Shown one piece after another: positions 1-8,336 of a stretch of DNA of 39,633 bases; the first letter of the stretch is position 1; the number at the start of each line of letters is the position of its first letter. The stretch lies in the NCBI GenBank assembly GCA_009728235.1, contig WNZI01000032.1, positions 1 to 39,633 of the forward strand. Direction: 5' to 3'. Position numbers and translations under genes: made by a program. The stretch comes from Vibrio cholerae (GTDB taxonomy: Bacteria; Actinomycetota; Actinomycetes; Actinomycetales; Micrococcaceae). The notes under the pieces were generated by a model. That model was not told the origin of the DNA, did no database searches, and saw only the letters and a program-made list of their open reading frames with translations.

Positions 1-1551
1 CCCGCGCGATCCACGGGAACCCTCGCCGGTCTCGCCGGCCTCCCGGCGCTGGCCGCCGCGCTCACCCGAGCGTCCGCGCCCGCCGTCGTTCCTCGCGCCG
101 TCGTTCCGGGGCTTGTCAGCAGTACCACCGCCGCGCTTGCCCGTCTCGCCGAGGTCCTCGAGGACCTCCGCGTTGATGCCGGCGAGCCTGCGGTCCTTGC
201 GGGGCAGACGCCCCTTGGTGCCCTCGGGGATGTCGAGGTCCGTGTAGAGGTGCGGTGAGGAGGAGTAGGTCTCGACGGGTTCGGGCGCATCGAGCCCGAG
301 CGCCTTGTTGATCAGGCCCCATCGGGGGACGTCGTCCCAGTCCACGAAGGTGACGGCGGTGCCCTTCTTCCCGGCACGGCCCGTCCGGCCGACGCGGTGC
401 AGGTAGGCCTTCTCGTCCTCGGGGCACTGGTAGTTGATGACGTGCGTGATGTCCTCGACGTCGATGCCGCGGGCCGCGACCTCGGTGGCCACGAGCACAT
501 CGATCTTGTCACCGCGGAAGGCTCGCAGGGCCTGTTCACGGGCGCCCTGGCCGAGGTCACCGTGGATGGCGCCGGCCGCGAAGCCCCGGTCGATCAGTTC
601 CTCGGAGAGCTTGGCGGCGGTGCGCTTGGTCTTGCAGAAGATGATGGTGCGGCCGCGATTGCGCGACTGTAGGATGCGGGCGACCACCTCGGCCTTGTCC
701 AGGTTGTGCGCCCGGTAGATGACCTGGCGGATGTCCTTCTTGGTGATGCCGTCGTCCTCGGGATCCGCCGCGCGGATGTGGGTCGGCTGGGTCATGTACC
801 GTCGCGCCATCGCGATCACCGGGCCCGGCATGGTCGCGGAGAACAGCAGGGTCTGGCGTACCGGCGGCGTGGCGGCGATGAGGGTCTCGACGTCGGGCAG
901 GAAACCGAGGTCCAGCATCTCGTCGGCCTCGTCGAGCACCACGATCTTGACGTTCTTGAGCACGAGCAGCTTCTGCCGGTACAGGTCGATCAGGCGCCCG
1001 GGCGTACCGACGACGATCTCGACGCCCTTCTTGATGGCCTCGATCTGCGGCTCGTAGGCGCGGCCGCCGTAGATGGTCACGATGCGCGCGTTGCGCTTCT
1101 TCGCGGCCGTCGTGAGGTCGCTGGCCACCTGGACTGCGAGTTCGCGCGTCGGGACGATGACGAGTGCCTGCGGTGCACCGGGAACGGCCAGCTTGTCGTA
1201 GCCCGCGTCCTCCGGTCCGACGACGCGCTGGATGGCGGGAATGCCGAAGCCGAGCGTCTTACCCGTACCGGTCTTCGCCTGGCCGATGATGTCGTGGCCA
1301 CCGAGGGCGATCGAGAGCGTCATCGCCTGGATGGGGAAGGGGTGGATGATGCCGGCGTCGGCGAGGGACTCGACGATGTCCGGGCGGACCTTGAAATCCG
1401 CGAAGGTCTCCGCGACCGGCGCGTGCGGCTCCTCGGTGGTGACGAGGGTCTCCTCGACGTCGATGGCGTCCGGCGAGTTGTCGGCGACGAGGTGGCGGGC
1501 ATCCGTTGCCGTGGCGATGTCACTGGTGATGTCTGTGTCTGCGTTGTGCAC
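1..1551 (-). CDS. DEAD-box ATP-dependent RNA helicase (3' end outside window)
   Basis: ATP-dependent RNA unwinding enzyme of the DEAD-box family (RhlE/CsdA-like), acting in RNA remodelling, ribosome assembly or mRNA decay. Translating from a GTG at 1551 gives motif I AKTGTGKT (residues 92-99), PTRELA, TPGRL, motif II DEAD (207-210, VLDEADEML), SAT, a helicase C domain with ARGID and HRVGRTGR, then a basic Gly/Arg-rich tail that runs off the window edge. An in-frame TAG lies two codons upstream of the GTG, so no earlier start is possible. No clear Shine-Dalgarno is visible. Seventeen in-frame codons short of 520 are present, without stop. Its order next to an RNB nuclease and a MiaE_2-like protein resembles the mycobacterial rhlE region. 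Family certain; paralogue name not. Confidence 0.95.
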   Translation of the reverse strand, partial: MHNADTDITSDIATATDARHLVADNSPDAIDVEETLVTTEEPHAPVAETFADFKVRPDIVESLADAGIIHPFPIQAMTLSIALGGHDIIGQAKTGTGKTLGFGIPAIQRVVGPEDAGYDKLAVPGAPQALVIVPTRELAVQVASDLTTAAKKRNARIVTIYGGRAYEPQIEAIKKGVEIVVGTPGRLIDLYRQKLLVLKNVKIVVLDEADEMLDLGFLPDVETLIAATPPVRQTLLFSATMPGPVIAMARRYMTQPTHIRAADPEDDGITKKDIRQVIYRAHNLDKAEVVARILQSRNRGRTIIFCKTKRTAAKLSEELIDRGFAAGAIHGDLGQGAREQALRAFRGDKIDVLVATEVAARGIDVEDITHVINYQCPEDEKAYLHRVGRTGRAGKKGTAVTFVDWDDVPRWGLINKALGLDAPEPVETYSSSPHLYTDLDIPEGTKGRLPRKDRRLAGINAEVLEDLGETGKRGGGTADKPRNDGARNDGGRGRSGERGGQRREAGETGEGSRGSRG

Positions 1552-1779
1552 GTTCTACCGTTCATTCAGGCCGAGCGGCCGTTGAGGCTCGACGCCGGGA
1601 TGGTGTATCCAGTGCGGAGCGTATCGACGGGCGCAGGGCGTCCAGGTGGAAGCCGATCGCGGGCTTGCAACTGCGTGCGGGCTGCGGAGGTGAGACCTGC
1701 GCCCGCGGGGAAACTCGGGATCGAGTAGGTACTGCGGGTTATCGAAGAGATGATAACGACCGGGCATCCATTACTACCT
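1552..1779 (-). promoter_or_regulatory. Upstream region / possible long leader of the DEAD-box helicase
   Basis: This 228-bp gap separates two minus-strand genes. It holds a locally AT-rich patch at about 1738-1790, including an inverted repeat GTTATC (1738-1743) / GATAAC (1752-1757) with an 8-nt loop. On the minus strand a -10-like TATCAT (1750-1755) lies inside this repeat, which would give a leader of roughly 190 nt. Long leaders are common for cold-induced DEAD-box helicases; that link is inference. The -35 is poor. Confidence 0.3.
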
Positions 1780-3342
1780 TTAAAGACTACCCTGCCCGCT
1801 CCCGGGCGGCGTCATCGCCATGCCCGGCGCCGCGTCCGGTGGTTTGACCTCGAAACGGAGTCGCCTGCGCGAGATGTCCGCCTCGAGCAGCACGACGGTG
1901 ACGCGCTCTCCCGCGACGAGCTCGCCGTAGCACGTCGCCTCGAGCGGCGGGTCGGTCACCTGTACCGTCCCGGATGAGCGCGGCGCCTGCCTGCCGGGAG
2001 CGTCTGCCACGGCGGGCGGGGAGCCCTGGAGCACGACGGCGGAGAACGCCTCGCCGATCCGGTTGCTCAGCAGGGCGGCCTGCACCGCGTCCATCGCGCC
2101 GGAGTCGAGCCGGGACGCTGTCTGGTTGGAGGACGCCATCAGGGCGTTGAGGTCGGGAAGTGCCGCCCTGACCCAGCCGGGGACCTCGTCACCGGCGCAG
2201 AGCGACGCGCAGGTGACGAGCACGAAGCGGTCGACCAGCCGGCGCAGGGGAGCCGTGGCGTGGGCGTAGGGTGCGGCGATGGCCGCCTGGACGACGGCGT
2301 CGGGCACCTCCCCGTCGAAGGCCGTGTAGCCGGCTCCACGGAAGAGGGACGCGGCGGCATGCATCAGGGCGAGCTGCCGGGGGTCGGTGACGTCGAGCGA
2401 ACGCAGGAACGCGCCGTAGGGCATGTCCTCGGGCCACGGGTGCTCGAGGGCCTCGGACTGGCGGCGGAATCGGCCGAGCGCCCCCTCGTCGGGTTCGGGC
2501 ATGGTGCGCAGGAGACCGATCCGGCCGTCGATCATCATGCGCGCGGCCGCCATTCCCGTCATCAGCGAGATCTGTGCATTCCAGTCCTCGCACGGCAGGG
2601 CGGGTTCCGTGACGATGCCGTAGCTCCCGCCGTCGTGCGTGATCTCCTGGCGGGGCAGATTGAGGCTCGCACCCCCGCGGTCGAGTTCCTGCCGGATGCG
2701 AAGCTTCCCGACCTCCTCGAGGAGCACGAGCTGTTCGTCGGCGGTGCCGGCGTCGATCTCGGCCTGGACCTGCTGGTACGTGAGCTGGCGCCGGCTGCGG
2801 ACGGTCGCGCGGCTGACGGTGACGGACTCGACGGAGGCGTCGGCGTCGAGCAGGAAGTGCCAGACGAACGCCGGCCGGTCGCGATCCGGGAGGAGGCTCG
2901 CGGCGTCCTCGGAGATCACCTCGGGGTGCAGCGAGATCCTGCCGTCCGGCGCGTAGAGCGTCTGGCCGCGCAGTCGCGCCTCGGCGTCGATGGCACCTCC
3001 CGCTGCGACGAAGAGCGGGACGTCCGCGATGGCGTACCAGACCTCGTAACCGTCACCACCCGTTCCGTCACCATCCGTTCCGGCGCCACCCGTTCCATCA
3101 GCGCCCGCAGTGCGGCCGCGTGCGAAGTACACGGCCTGGTCGAGGTCGGTGGAGCCGGGCGGATCGATCGTGAGGAACGGCAGGGCACGAAGGTCGGCCG
3201 CGGGGAGCTCGGAGGCGGCGACCGCTGAGACCGCCTCCGACAGGACGGCCTCGGGAAACGGCTCGCGGACGTCGAGTTCTTCCCGCAGGGCCCGCAGCGA
3301 CTCGGTCAGGCGCTGCTGGGACTCCCGGTCCCTGAGATCCAT
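1780..3342 (-). CDS. RNB-domain ribonuclease (RNase II/R-like)
   Basis: Predicted 3'-5' exoribonuclease of the RNB family, 520 aa from the ATG at 3342. The metal-site loop reads IDPPGSTDLDQA (residues 59-70): D60, D66 and D68 match three of the four catalytic aspartates of E. coli RNase II, while the fourth is Gln69, which I recall as usual in the short actinobacterial RNB proteins. The RNB signature YAHATAPLRRLVDRF lies toward the C-terminus. There are no N-terminal cold-shock domains and only a short OB-like tail, so it is smaller than RNase R. A Gly/Asp-rich insert at residues 80-98 is encoded by a 15-nt repeat. The frame stays open upstream to 4242, but that part is antisense to the next gene; a GTG four codons before the ATG is an alternative start. 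Confidence 0.88.
   Translation of the reverse strand: MDLRDRESQQRLTESLRALREELDVREPFPEAVLSEAVSAVAASELPAADLRALPFLTIDPPGSTDLDQAVYFARGRTAGADGTGGAGTDGDGTGGDGYEVWYAIADVPLFVAAGGAIDAEARLRGQTLYAPDGRISLHPEVISEDAASLLPDRDRPAFVWHFLLDADASVESVTVSRATVRSRRQLTYQQVQAEIDAGTADEQLVLLEEVGKLRIRQELDRGGASLNLPRQEITHDGGSYGIVTEPALPCEDWNAQISLMTGMAAARMMIDGRIGLLRTMPEPDEGALGRFRRQSEALEHPWPEDMPYGAFLRSLDVTDPRQLALMHAAASLFRGAGYTAFDGEVPDAVVQAAIAAPYAHATAPLRRLVDRFVLVTCASLCAGDEVPGWVRAALPDLNALMASSNQTASRLDSGAMDAVQAALLSNRIGEAFSAVVLQGSPPAVADAPGRQAPRSSGTVQVTDPPLEATCYGELVAGERVTVVLLEADISRRRLRFEVKPPDAAPGMAMTPPGSGQGSL
3058..3102. repeat. Three imperfect 15-nt tandem repeats inside the RNB nuclease gene
   Basis: Units 3058-3072, 3073-3087 and 3088-3102 share the core CCGTTCC at the same phase. 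On the minus strand they encode the pentapeptides GTGGA, GTDGD and GTGGD, giving a flexible Gly/Asp-rich loop about 12 residues after the catalytic DLDQ. The period is a multiple of three, so copy-number change would keep the frame. Confidence 0.7.
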
Positions 3343-3454
3343 ATGCTGTGCTGGCACAGGCCTTACGGTAATGCACGGCGCAGCCGTGGGGCAGTACCTC
3401 GACGCACGGTCCTGCTCGGGCCGATGGACAGCGTGGGAACCCGGTCGCTGCAGG

Positions 3455-3482
3455 TTGCCGGTCCCCGTCCATTGCGTACTCT
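3455..3482 (+). promoter_or_regulatory. Candidate leaderless promoter of the ferritin-fold gene
   Basis: TTGCCG (3455-3460) and TACTCT (3477-3482) are separated by 16 nt. Transcription starting about 7 nt beyond the -10 would begin at or next to the ATG at 3490, giving a leaderless mRNA. No Shine-Dalgarno precedes that ATG, which fits. Confidence 0.45.
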
Positions 3483-3489
3483 TAGCAGA

Positions 3490-4278
3490 ATGAACAACGG
3501 CTCCTCGGACAGCACGGCCCTCTCCGCCACCGGGCCGGACCACACCGCCCCGACAGCACCCCGGACGGAGGGGGTGGCCGCCCCGGCAACCGTCCCGGTC
3601 CCGGCCAGCGCTGCTGACGACGCACTCGGAAATCCCCGCTACGCGCAGTTCGTCACGGATCTCCTCGGCGTCATCGCCTACGGGGAGCTGTCCGGGTTCG
3701 AGCGGCTCTCCTCGGACGCGCGGTTCTCGCCCAGTCTGAACGACCGTGCGAGCCTGGGCCGACTGGCCGTGCAGGAGTTCGAGCACTTCGAGCTGATCGG
3801 CCGCTTCCTCACCGGGCTCGGACGGACGGTGGAGGACGCGATGACGCCGTTCCAGGCATCCATCGATGCCTTCCACGAGCGCACCCGGCCCGGTGACTGG
3901 TACGAGTCGCTGATGAAGGCCTACGTGATCGACGCCTTCTCCGGCGACTTCTACCGGGCACTTGCCGATACCCTCGACCCCCGCACTCGCGAAGTGATCA
4001 CGATGATCGACTCCGGTGAGGGAGCCGCCCACCTGCAGCGACGGCTGAAGGAGGCCCTCGCGGATGATCCTCGCCTCGCCTCGCGACTCGCGCTCTGGGG
4101 CCGCCGCCTCGTCGGGGAAGCACTGACGCAGGCACAGCGCGTGGGGATCGAGCGGGAGTACCTGGCAGGACTGCTCTTCGCCGACGAGGCCGACCACACG
4201 CAGCACACCACGGCCCTGTTCTCCCAGCTCACGCGCAACCATTCGCGGCGCATGAGCGCGCTCGGCCTGACGGCCTAG
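3490..4278 (+). CDS. Ferritin-like fold (MiaE_2-type) protein
   Basis: A 262-aa mostly helical protein of the ferritin-like fold family related to tRNA-(ms2io6A) hydroxylase MiaE. Possible di-iron ligands are visible: GELSGFERL with E66, the EFEHFE cluster at residues 96-101, and EADHTQH near the C-terminus. The first 45 residues are Ala/Pro/Thr-rich and probably disordered. The frame is open upstream to 3343, but the ATG at 3490 fits the leaderless promoter and the start of useful sequence. It is divergent from the RNB nuclease and convergent with the DUF3107 gene. A gene of this type is conserved near the rhlE-like helicase in actinobacteria. Its substrate is unknown; a role in tRNA modification is only an inference from the fold. 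Confidence 0.85.
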   Translation: MNNGSSDSTALSATGPDHTAPTAPRTEGVAAPATVPVPASAADDALGNPRYAQFVTDLLGVIAYGELSGFERLSSDARFSPSLNDRASLGRLAVQEFEHFELIGRFLTGLGRTVEDAMTPFQASIDAFHERTRPGDWYESLMKAYVIDAFSGDFYRALADTLDPRTREVITMIDSGEGAAHLQRRLKEALADDPRLASRLALWGRRLVGEALTQAQRVGIEREYLAGLLFADEADHTQHTTALFSQLTRNHSRRMSALGLTA

Positions 4279-4321
4279 GCTCCGCGCGACCCGCTCTGCG
4301 GGCGGCCCGCCATCAACGCAC

Positions 4322-4363
4322 AGGACCCGCGGAAGACGGCGGTGGCCGTCGTCCGCGGGTCCT
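4322..4363. terminator. Hairpin between convergent genes (bidirectional terminator)
   Basis: Arms 4322-4333 and 4352-4363 are perfectly complementary over 12 bp (AGGACCCGCGGA). After one A/G mismatch a further 6 bp (4335-4340 with 4345-4350) closes on the loop GGTG. It lies 44 nt after the ferritin-fold stop and 27 nt beyond the DUF3107 stop. There is no clear U-tract on either side. Confidence 0.75.
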
Positions 4364-4389
4364 CTGTCCGGACGGTCGTGGTCGGGGTG

Positions 4390-4614
4390 CTACAGCGCGC
4401 CGAAGCCCACCCGACGGGTCTCTTCCGCGCCGATCTCCACGTAGCCGAGGACCGCTGTCGGCACGATGACCTGCCGGCCCTTGGAGTCCTTGAGGCGCAG
4501 CTCGGAGCCGCCGTTCATCGCCTGGGCGACGACATCCGCGATGGCATCCGCGCTCTCGGCGGAATCGAGGATGATCTCCCGGTTGACGTTCTGGATCCCG
4601 ATCTTGACTTCCAC
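4390..4614 (-). CDS. DUF3107 family protein
   Basis: A complete 74-aa protein of the DUF3107 family (cf. mycobacterial TB9.4/Rv3208A), found almost only in actinobacteria and of unknown function. It starts VEVKIGIQNVNREI and ends with the conserved stretch GYVEIGAEETRRVGFGAL. The pattern suggests a small alpha/beta fold with no membrane segment. The GTG at 4614 is chosen because AGGAGG lies 8 nt upstream. An ATG lies between that Shine-Dalgarno and the GTG but in another frame. It is 61 bp downstream of the TetR gene on the same strand, so the two may be cotranscribed, as in mycobacteria. Confidence 0.9.
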   Translation of the reverse strand: MEVKIGIQNVNREIILDSAESADAIADVVAQAMNGGSELRLKDSKGRQVIVPTAVLGYVEIGAEETRRVGFGAL

Positions 4615-4675
4615 GGCGCATGCCTCCTGTGTAGTGAACCCTGCAGTGATCTTGTGATTCCCCTCGAAACCTACT

Positions 4676-5296
4676 CTAGATCTCCTTGGGGAAGCGGCTG
4701 ATTCCGCGCCAAGCTAAACGGTAGATCAGCTCGGCCGCCGCATCGATGTCGAGACTGCCGTCGGTCTCCAACCAGTAGCGGGCACTGATCTGCGCCATGC
4801 CGGCGAGTCCGCGGCCCAGCAGTGTCGCCTCGACGATCGACAGCTGCGTGTCTCCCGCGATCACACCTGCGATGGCACCGGCGAACTGCGCATTGAACGC
4901 CTCGAGCCGAGCGCTGACATCGGGCTCGTTGCTGATGTCGGATTCGAAGACGAGGCGGTGCGCGCGGCTGTCCTGGGCGATGAACTGGAAATAGGCACGC
5001 ATGGTGGCGTGCACCCGGAGTTTGTTGTCGTCCGTCGACCGCATGGCGTCGACGAGCAGTTCCGTCAGCTCGGCCAGGTGGCTGTCGAGCAGGGCGAGGT
5101 AGAGGTCCCGTTTGCCGGGGAAGTGCTGGTACAGCACGGGTTTGCTGACACCGGCGGCGACGGCGATGTCGTCCATGGCCGCTCCGTGGTAACCGTTGGT
5201 CACGAAGACCTCCTGTGCCGCGGCCAGGAGCTGGCGGCGGCGCTCGCTCCGCGGCAGCCGGGGGGCTTTTCCTGTGGCGGTCGGTTCGGCACTCAC
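4676..5296 (-). CDS. TetR/AcrR family transcriptional regulator
   Basis: A 206-aa DNA-binding repressor-type protein. The helix-turn-helix is clear at residues 41-62 (MDDIAVAAGVSKPVLYQHF), preceded by RSERRRQLLAAAQEVF and followed by a helical ligand/dimer domain. The GTG at 5296 is preferred over the upstream ATG at 5485: GAGGA sits 9 nt before it, and the extra 63 residues are Arg-rich and unlike the family. It is divergent from moeZ with a 176-bp gap and reads toward DUF3107. The mycobacterial counterpart is Rv3208. Ligand and targets are unknown; self-regulation from the shared gap is plausible but not shown. Confidence 0.92.
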   Translation of the reverse strand: MSAEPTATGKAPRLPRSERRRQLLAAAQEVFVTNGYHGAAMDDIAVAAGVSKPVLYQHFPGKRDLYLALLDSHLAELTELLVDAMRSTDDNKLRVHATMRAYFQFIAQDSRAHRLVFESDISNEPDVSARLEAFNAQFAGAIAGVIAGDTQLSIVEATLLGRGLAGMAQISARYWLETDGSLDIDAAAELIYRLAWRGISRFPKEI

Positions 5297-5472
5297 GAAG
5301 GGCGATCCTCGGTTCAGCGATCGGTGGAGCAGTCGGGTCAGGAAGGAACCACGGACCGGGCCGCAGCGTCCGTCCAGCTTACCCACCGGTGCCGTGCTCC
5401 GGCGCTGGCACCGCACGGCGCTGCTCACCCGCCCCGCTGGCCGGTCCACGGGCGGGCGGAATACCCTTGGGC

Positions 5473-6723
5473 ATGACCGCTTCACCTTCTTCGTCGTCGC
5501 TGCTCCCGCCCGAGGGCGCAGTGCCCGCTTCGTCGTCGTCCGGTCCGGTGGGGCTGCCCGCTCTCGTCGACGCGGTCGGACGGCTCACGCGTGAGGAGAC
5601 CACCCGCTACTCGCGGCACCTCATCATCCCGGGGTTCGGGATCGAGGCCCAGCTGCGCCTGAAGAACGCGCGCGTGCTCGTGATCGGGGCGGGGGGGCTC
5701 GGCTCGCCCGCGCTGCTCTACCTCGCCGCCGCGGGCGTGGGTACGCTCGGCATCGTCGACGACGACGGCGTCGAGCTGTCCAACCTCCAGCGCCAGGTGA
5801 TCCATGGCGTACAGGACATCGGCCGTGCGAAGGCCGAGTCGGCGCGCGACAGCATCCTGGCGCTGAATCCACTCGTGGAGGTCGTGCTGCACGAGGAGCG
5901 GCTGGACCGCGACAACGCCCTGCACCTCTTCTCCGAGTACGACCTGATCGTCGACGGTACGGACAACTTCGCGACCCGCTACCTGGTGAACGATGCGGCG
6001 GCGATCCTGGGGAAGCCCTATGTCTGGGGTTCGATCCTCCGGTTCGACGGGCAGGTGAGCGTCTTCTGGCAGGACCGGGGGCCCACCTATCGTGACCTCT
6101 ATCCGGAGGCGCCGCCGCCCGGCTCCGTGCCGTCCTGCGCCGAGGGTGGCGTGCTCGGGGTGCTGTGCGCGCAGATCGGTTCCGTCATGGTGAACGAGGC
6201 CATCAAGCTCATCACCGGTGTGGGGACGACACTCCTCGGCAGGGTGCTGGTCTTCAACGCGCTCGACATGAGTTGGCGTGAGCTGCGCGTGCGCCCCGAT
6301 CCTTCGGCGCCGCGCATCACGGAACTCATCGACTACGAGGCCTTCTGCGGGCTGCCGGCTGGAGATGCAGGCGGCAATGCTGACGAGCAGCCGGTCCCGA
6401 CGGTCACCGTCGAGGAGCTCGCCGGTCTGCTGGCCGCGCGGGCGGCGGGTCTGGCGGACTTCGATCTCCTCGATGTCCGCAGCCCCGAGGAGTACGCGAT
6501 CGTCAGCATCGACGGCGCCTCGCTGGTCCCGAAGAACTCGATCCTCGAGGGCGATGTGGTCGTCGACCGGGGCCGCACGGTCTACGTGCACTGCAAGTCG
6601 GGGGTGCGGTCGGCCGACGTCGTCCGGTTCCTGCGGGCCGAGGGACACGGTGACGTGTACTCGGTCGAGGGCGGTGTCGTGGACTGGGTCAACAGGATCG
6701 AACCGGGGAAGATGAGCTACTAG
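5473..6723 (+). CDS. moeZ: Adenylyltransferase/sulfurtransferase MoeZ
   Basis: A 416-aa two-domain enzyme. The N-terminal ThiF/MoeB domain adenylates the C-terminal glycine of sulfur-carrier proteins (MoaD-like, CysO/ThiS-like), and the C-terminal rhodanese domain passes sulfur to form the thiocarboxylate used for molybdopterin, cysteine or thiamine synthesis. Visible: nucleotide loop GAGGLGS (72-78), the DNFATRYLVND region, Cys222 in PSCAEGGVLG, and the rhodanese loop CKSGVRS with Cys374. The MoeB zinc CxxC pairs are not apparent, as usual for MoeZ. The ATG at 5473 has a -10-like TACCCT (5462-5467) only 5 nt upstream, so it may be leaderless; the open frame back to 5215 is antisense to the TetR gene. 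It converges with hemA. Confidence 0.95.
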   Translation: MTASPSSSSLLPPEGAVPASSSSGPVGLPALVDAVGRLTREETTRYSRHLIIPGFGIEAQLRLKNARVLVIGAGGLGSPALLYLAAAGVGTLGIVDDDGVELSNLQRQVIHGVQDIGRAKAESARDSILALNPLVEVVLHEERLDRDNALHLFSEYDLIVDGTDNFATRYLVNDAAAILGKPYVWGSILRFDGQVSVFWQDRGPTYRDLYPEAPPPGSVPSCAEGGVLGVLCAQIGSVMVNEAIKLITGVGTTLLGRVLVFNALDMSWRELRVRPDPSAPRITELIDYEAFCGLPAGDAGGNADEQPVPTVTVEELAGLLAARAAGLADFDLLDVRSPEEYAIVSIDGASLVPKNSILEGDVVVDRGRTVYVHCKSGVRSADVVRFLRAEGHGDVYSVEGGVVDWVNRIEPGKMSY

Positions 6724-6771
6724 GTCTTCCCGGCGGGACCTGACCGGCCGGCCGGACGCCAGCGGCCCGAG

Positions 6772-8155
6772 TCAGGCGCTCTGCGCGGGCCGTTCGTGGT
6801 CGACCGGGCAGACCGCACCATCGGCGTGGGCATGGGTGGCGCGTTCGGCGCCCGAGCCCGCGGTGGGGCCGACCTGCCCTGCCGTGTGCGCCTTCCCGGC
6901 GGTGGTGGCGACGTCGATACCGTAGAGGGCCTCGAGCGCCGCGGTGTAGTCGTCCTGGCGACCCTCGGCCGCCAGTTCCCGTGCCCGGACCGTCGGTACG
7001 TGCAGGAGCTGGCGCACCATGCGGCGCAGCGCGAACTCGACTTCCTCGGCGGCGGCCGTACAGCCGTGCTGCGCGCGGACGCGCTCCATCTCGGAATCGA
7101 GGACCGACTGGGTGTGCTGCCGCAACGCCACGATCGCGGCATTCATGGCCCGGGTGGTCTGCTGCTCCTCGAAGCTGCGCGCCGCGGACCGCACCAGGTC
7201 ACTGGCCTGGGCGAGGGCGTCGGCCTGCTCCTCAGGGGCGGCGGCGCGCACGGACTCCAGCGTGATGAGCTGGACGCGTCGAGCGTCCCGACGGCAGGAT
7301 CGAAGTCGTGGCTCAGGGCGAGGTCGATGACGACGAGCGGCCGGTTGCTCCCCTCGCGGACCCTCTCGATGTCCGCGCATCGATGCGCGCGTCGCTGCCG
7401 CTGCAGCCGATCACGACATCGGCGCGGCGCATCGCTGCCGGCAGGTCGGCAGCAGCCACGGCGGTTCCACCGCGCGTCGCGACGAAGGCCTCAGCCCGGC
7501 CCGAGGACGAGAAGACGGAGATGTCGGTGCAGCCCCGGTCCTTGAGTGCCGCCATCGTGGCCCCGGCGTAGGCGCCGGTGCCGAAGAGCACCACGGTCTT
7601 GCCCGACCAGTCGGCGTCCTCGGACAGATCCCCCGCCAGCTCGAGGGCGACGGACACGATGGACCGGCCACGGCTACCGAGTGCGGTCTGCGCACCGACG
7701 TCCTTCGCGGTCTTGGACGCGGCCTGGAACAGTCGCACGAGGCCGCCGCTGGCGGCTCCCGACCCCTGTGCGTCGATGAGTGCCCGACGGACCTGCCCGG
7801 CGATCTCGCGTTCGCCGATGACGGCGGAATCCAGTCCGGCACCCACCGCGAAGAGATGTTCCGCCACGTCCTGGCCCGTATGGGTCTCGAACGACGACGA
7901 GACCGACTGCTCGGAGATGCCCGAGTACTCGCTGATGGTCGACACGATCGCCGAACGGGCGGCCTCGACGTCGTCCTCGGTGGGGGCCTCGGCATAGATC
8001 TCGAAGCGGTTGCAGGTGGCCAGCACGACGGCCCCGGACACCGCTCGGTCATCGGCGAGCACGACTGAGGGGACCTGGGGGGCTCCGACGCTGAGTCGGG
8101 CAACGGTTTCCAGGTCCACGTTCGAATGAGTCGCTACAAGTGAAAGAAGTACCAC
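6772..8155 (-). CDS. hemA: Glutamyl-tRNA reductase HemA (two frameshifts as given)
   Basis: First committed enzyme of C5-pathway tetrapyrrole synthesis: NADPH-dependent reduction of glutamyl-tRNA(Glu) to glutamate-1-semialdehyde. The catalytic Cys is C48 ([13 protein letters not shown]); GERE, the NADP-binding [10 protein letters not shown] and the C-terminal dimerisation helix follow. The frame breaks near 7373 and again near 7277. Adding one G at each site joins ...[10 protein letters not shown] to [13 protein letters not shown]...[14 protein letters not shown] and then to [14 protein letters not shown], giving 461 aa, normal for the family. It starts at GTG 8155 ([15 protein letters not shown]). 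A -10-like TATGAT (8165-8170) lies 9 nt upstream, so the leader is minimal. It is divergent from hemE. Probably a functional gene with sequence errors. Confidence 0.9.
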
Positions 8156-8336
8156 AGCTCCTCAATCATACCGAGGAGGTGCCTTCCCCACTGAATAGGT
8201 GATCCTTACCAGGGCTTGCATTTCCCGTGATCCTGCGGGATTCTGCCGCTATCGATGCAGGGTGATCTTGGCCACCCCTGCCGGGTGGCGCCGCACCCGG
8301 TTAACCATCCGTGGCGATCTTCGGCAGAATCGGGGC
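8156..8336. promoter_or_regulatory. Divergent hemA / hemE promoter region
   Basis: This 181-bp spacer feeds both heme transcription units. Minus strand: TATGAT (8165-8170), five of six matches to the -10 consensus, next to GAGGAG just before the hemA GTG. Plus strand: TTAACC (8301-8306), 18-nt spacer, CAGAAT (8325-8330), 6 nt before the hemE ATG. Both messages would be leaderless or nearly so. I see no clear operator palindrome. Confidence 0.5.

Noticed and set aside
3343-4242. N-terminal 300-codon extension of the RNB nuclease
   Set aside because: It lies fully antisense to the ferritin-fold gene and contains no domain; the RNB protein has a sensible start at 3342.
1780-4242. Pseudogenisation or decay of the heme pathway
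   Set aside because: No nonsense or missense decay is seen away from the single-base sites; active-site residues are intact in all enzymes.
6739-6776. CCTGAC / GTCAGG inverted repeat between moeZ and hemA
   Set aside because: Only 6 bp over a GC-rich loop and overlapping the hemA stop; not convincing as a terminator.
7260-7440. Programmed ribosomal frameshifting in hemA, or in the other broken genes
   Set aside because: There is no shared slippery heptamer, stimulatory hairpin or upstream Shine-Dalgarno, and the shifts occur at unrelated positions in seven genes.
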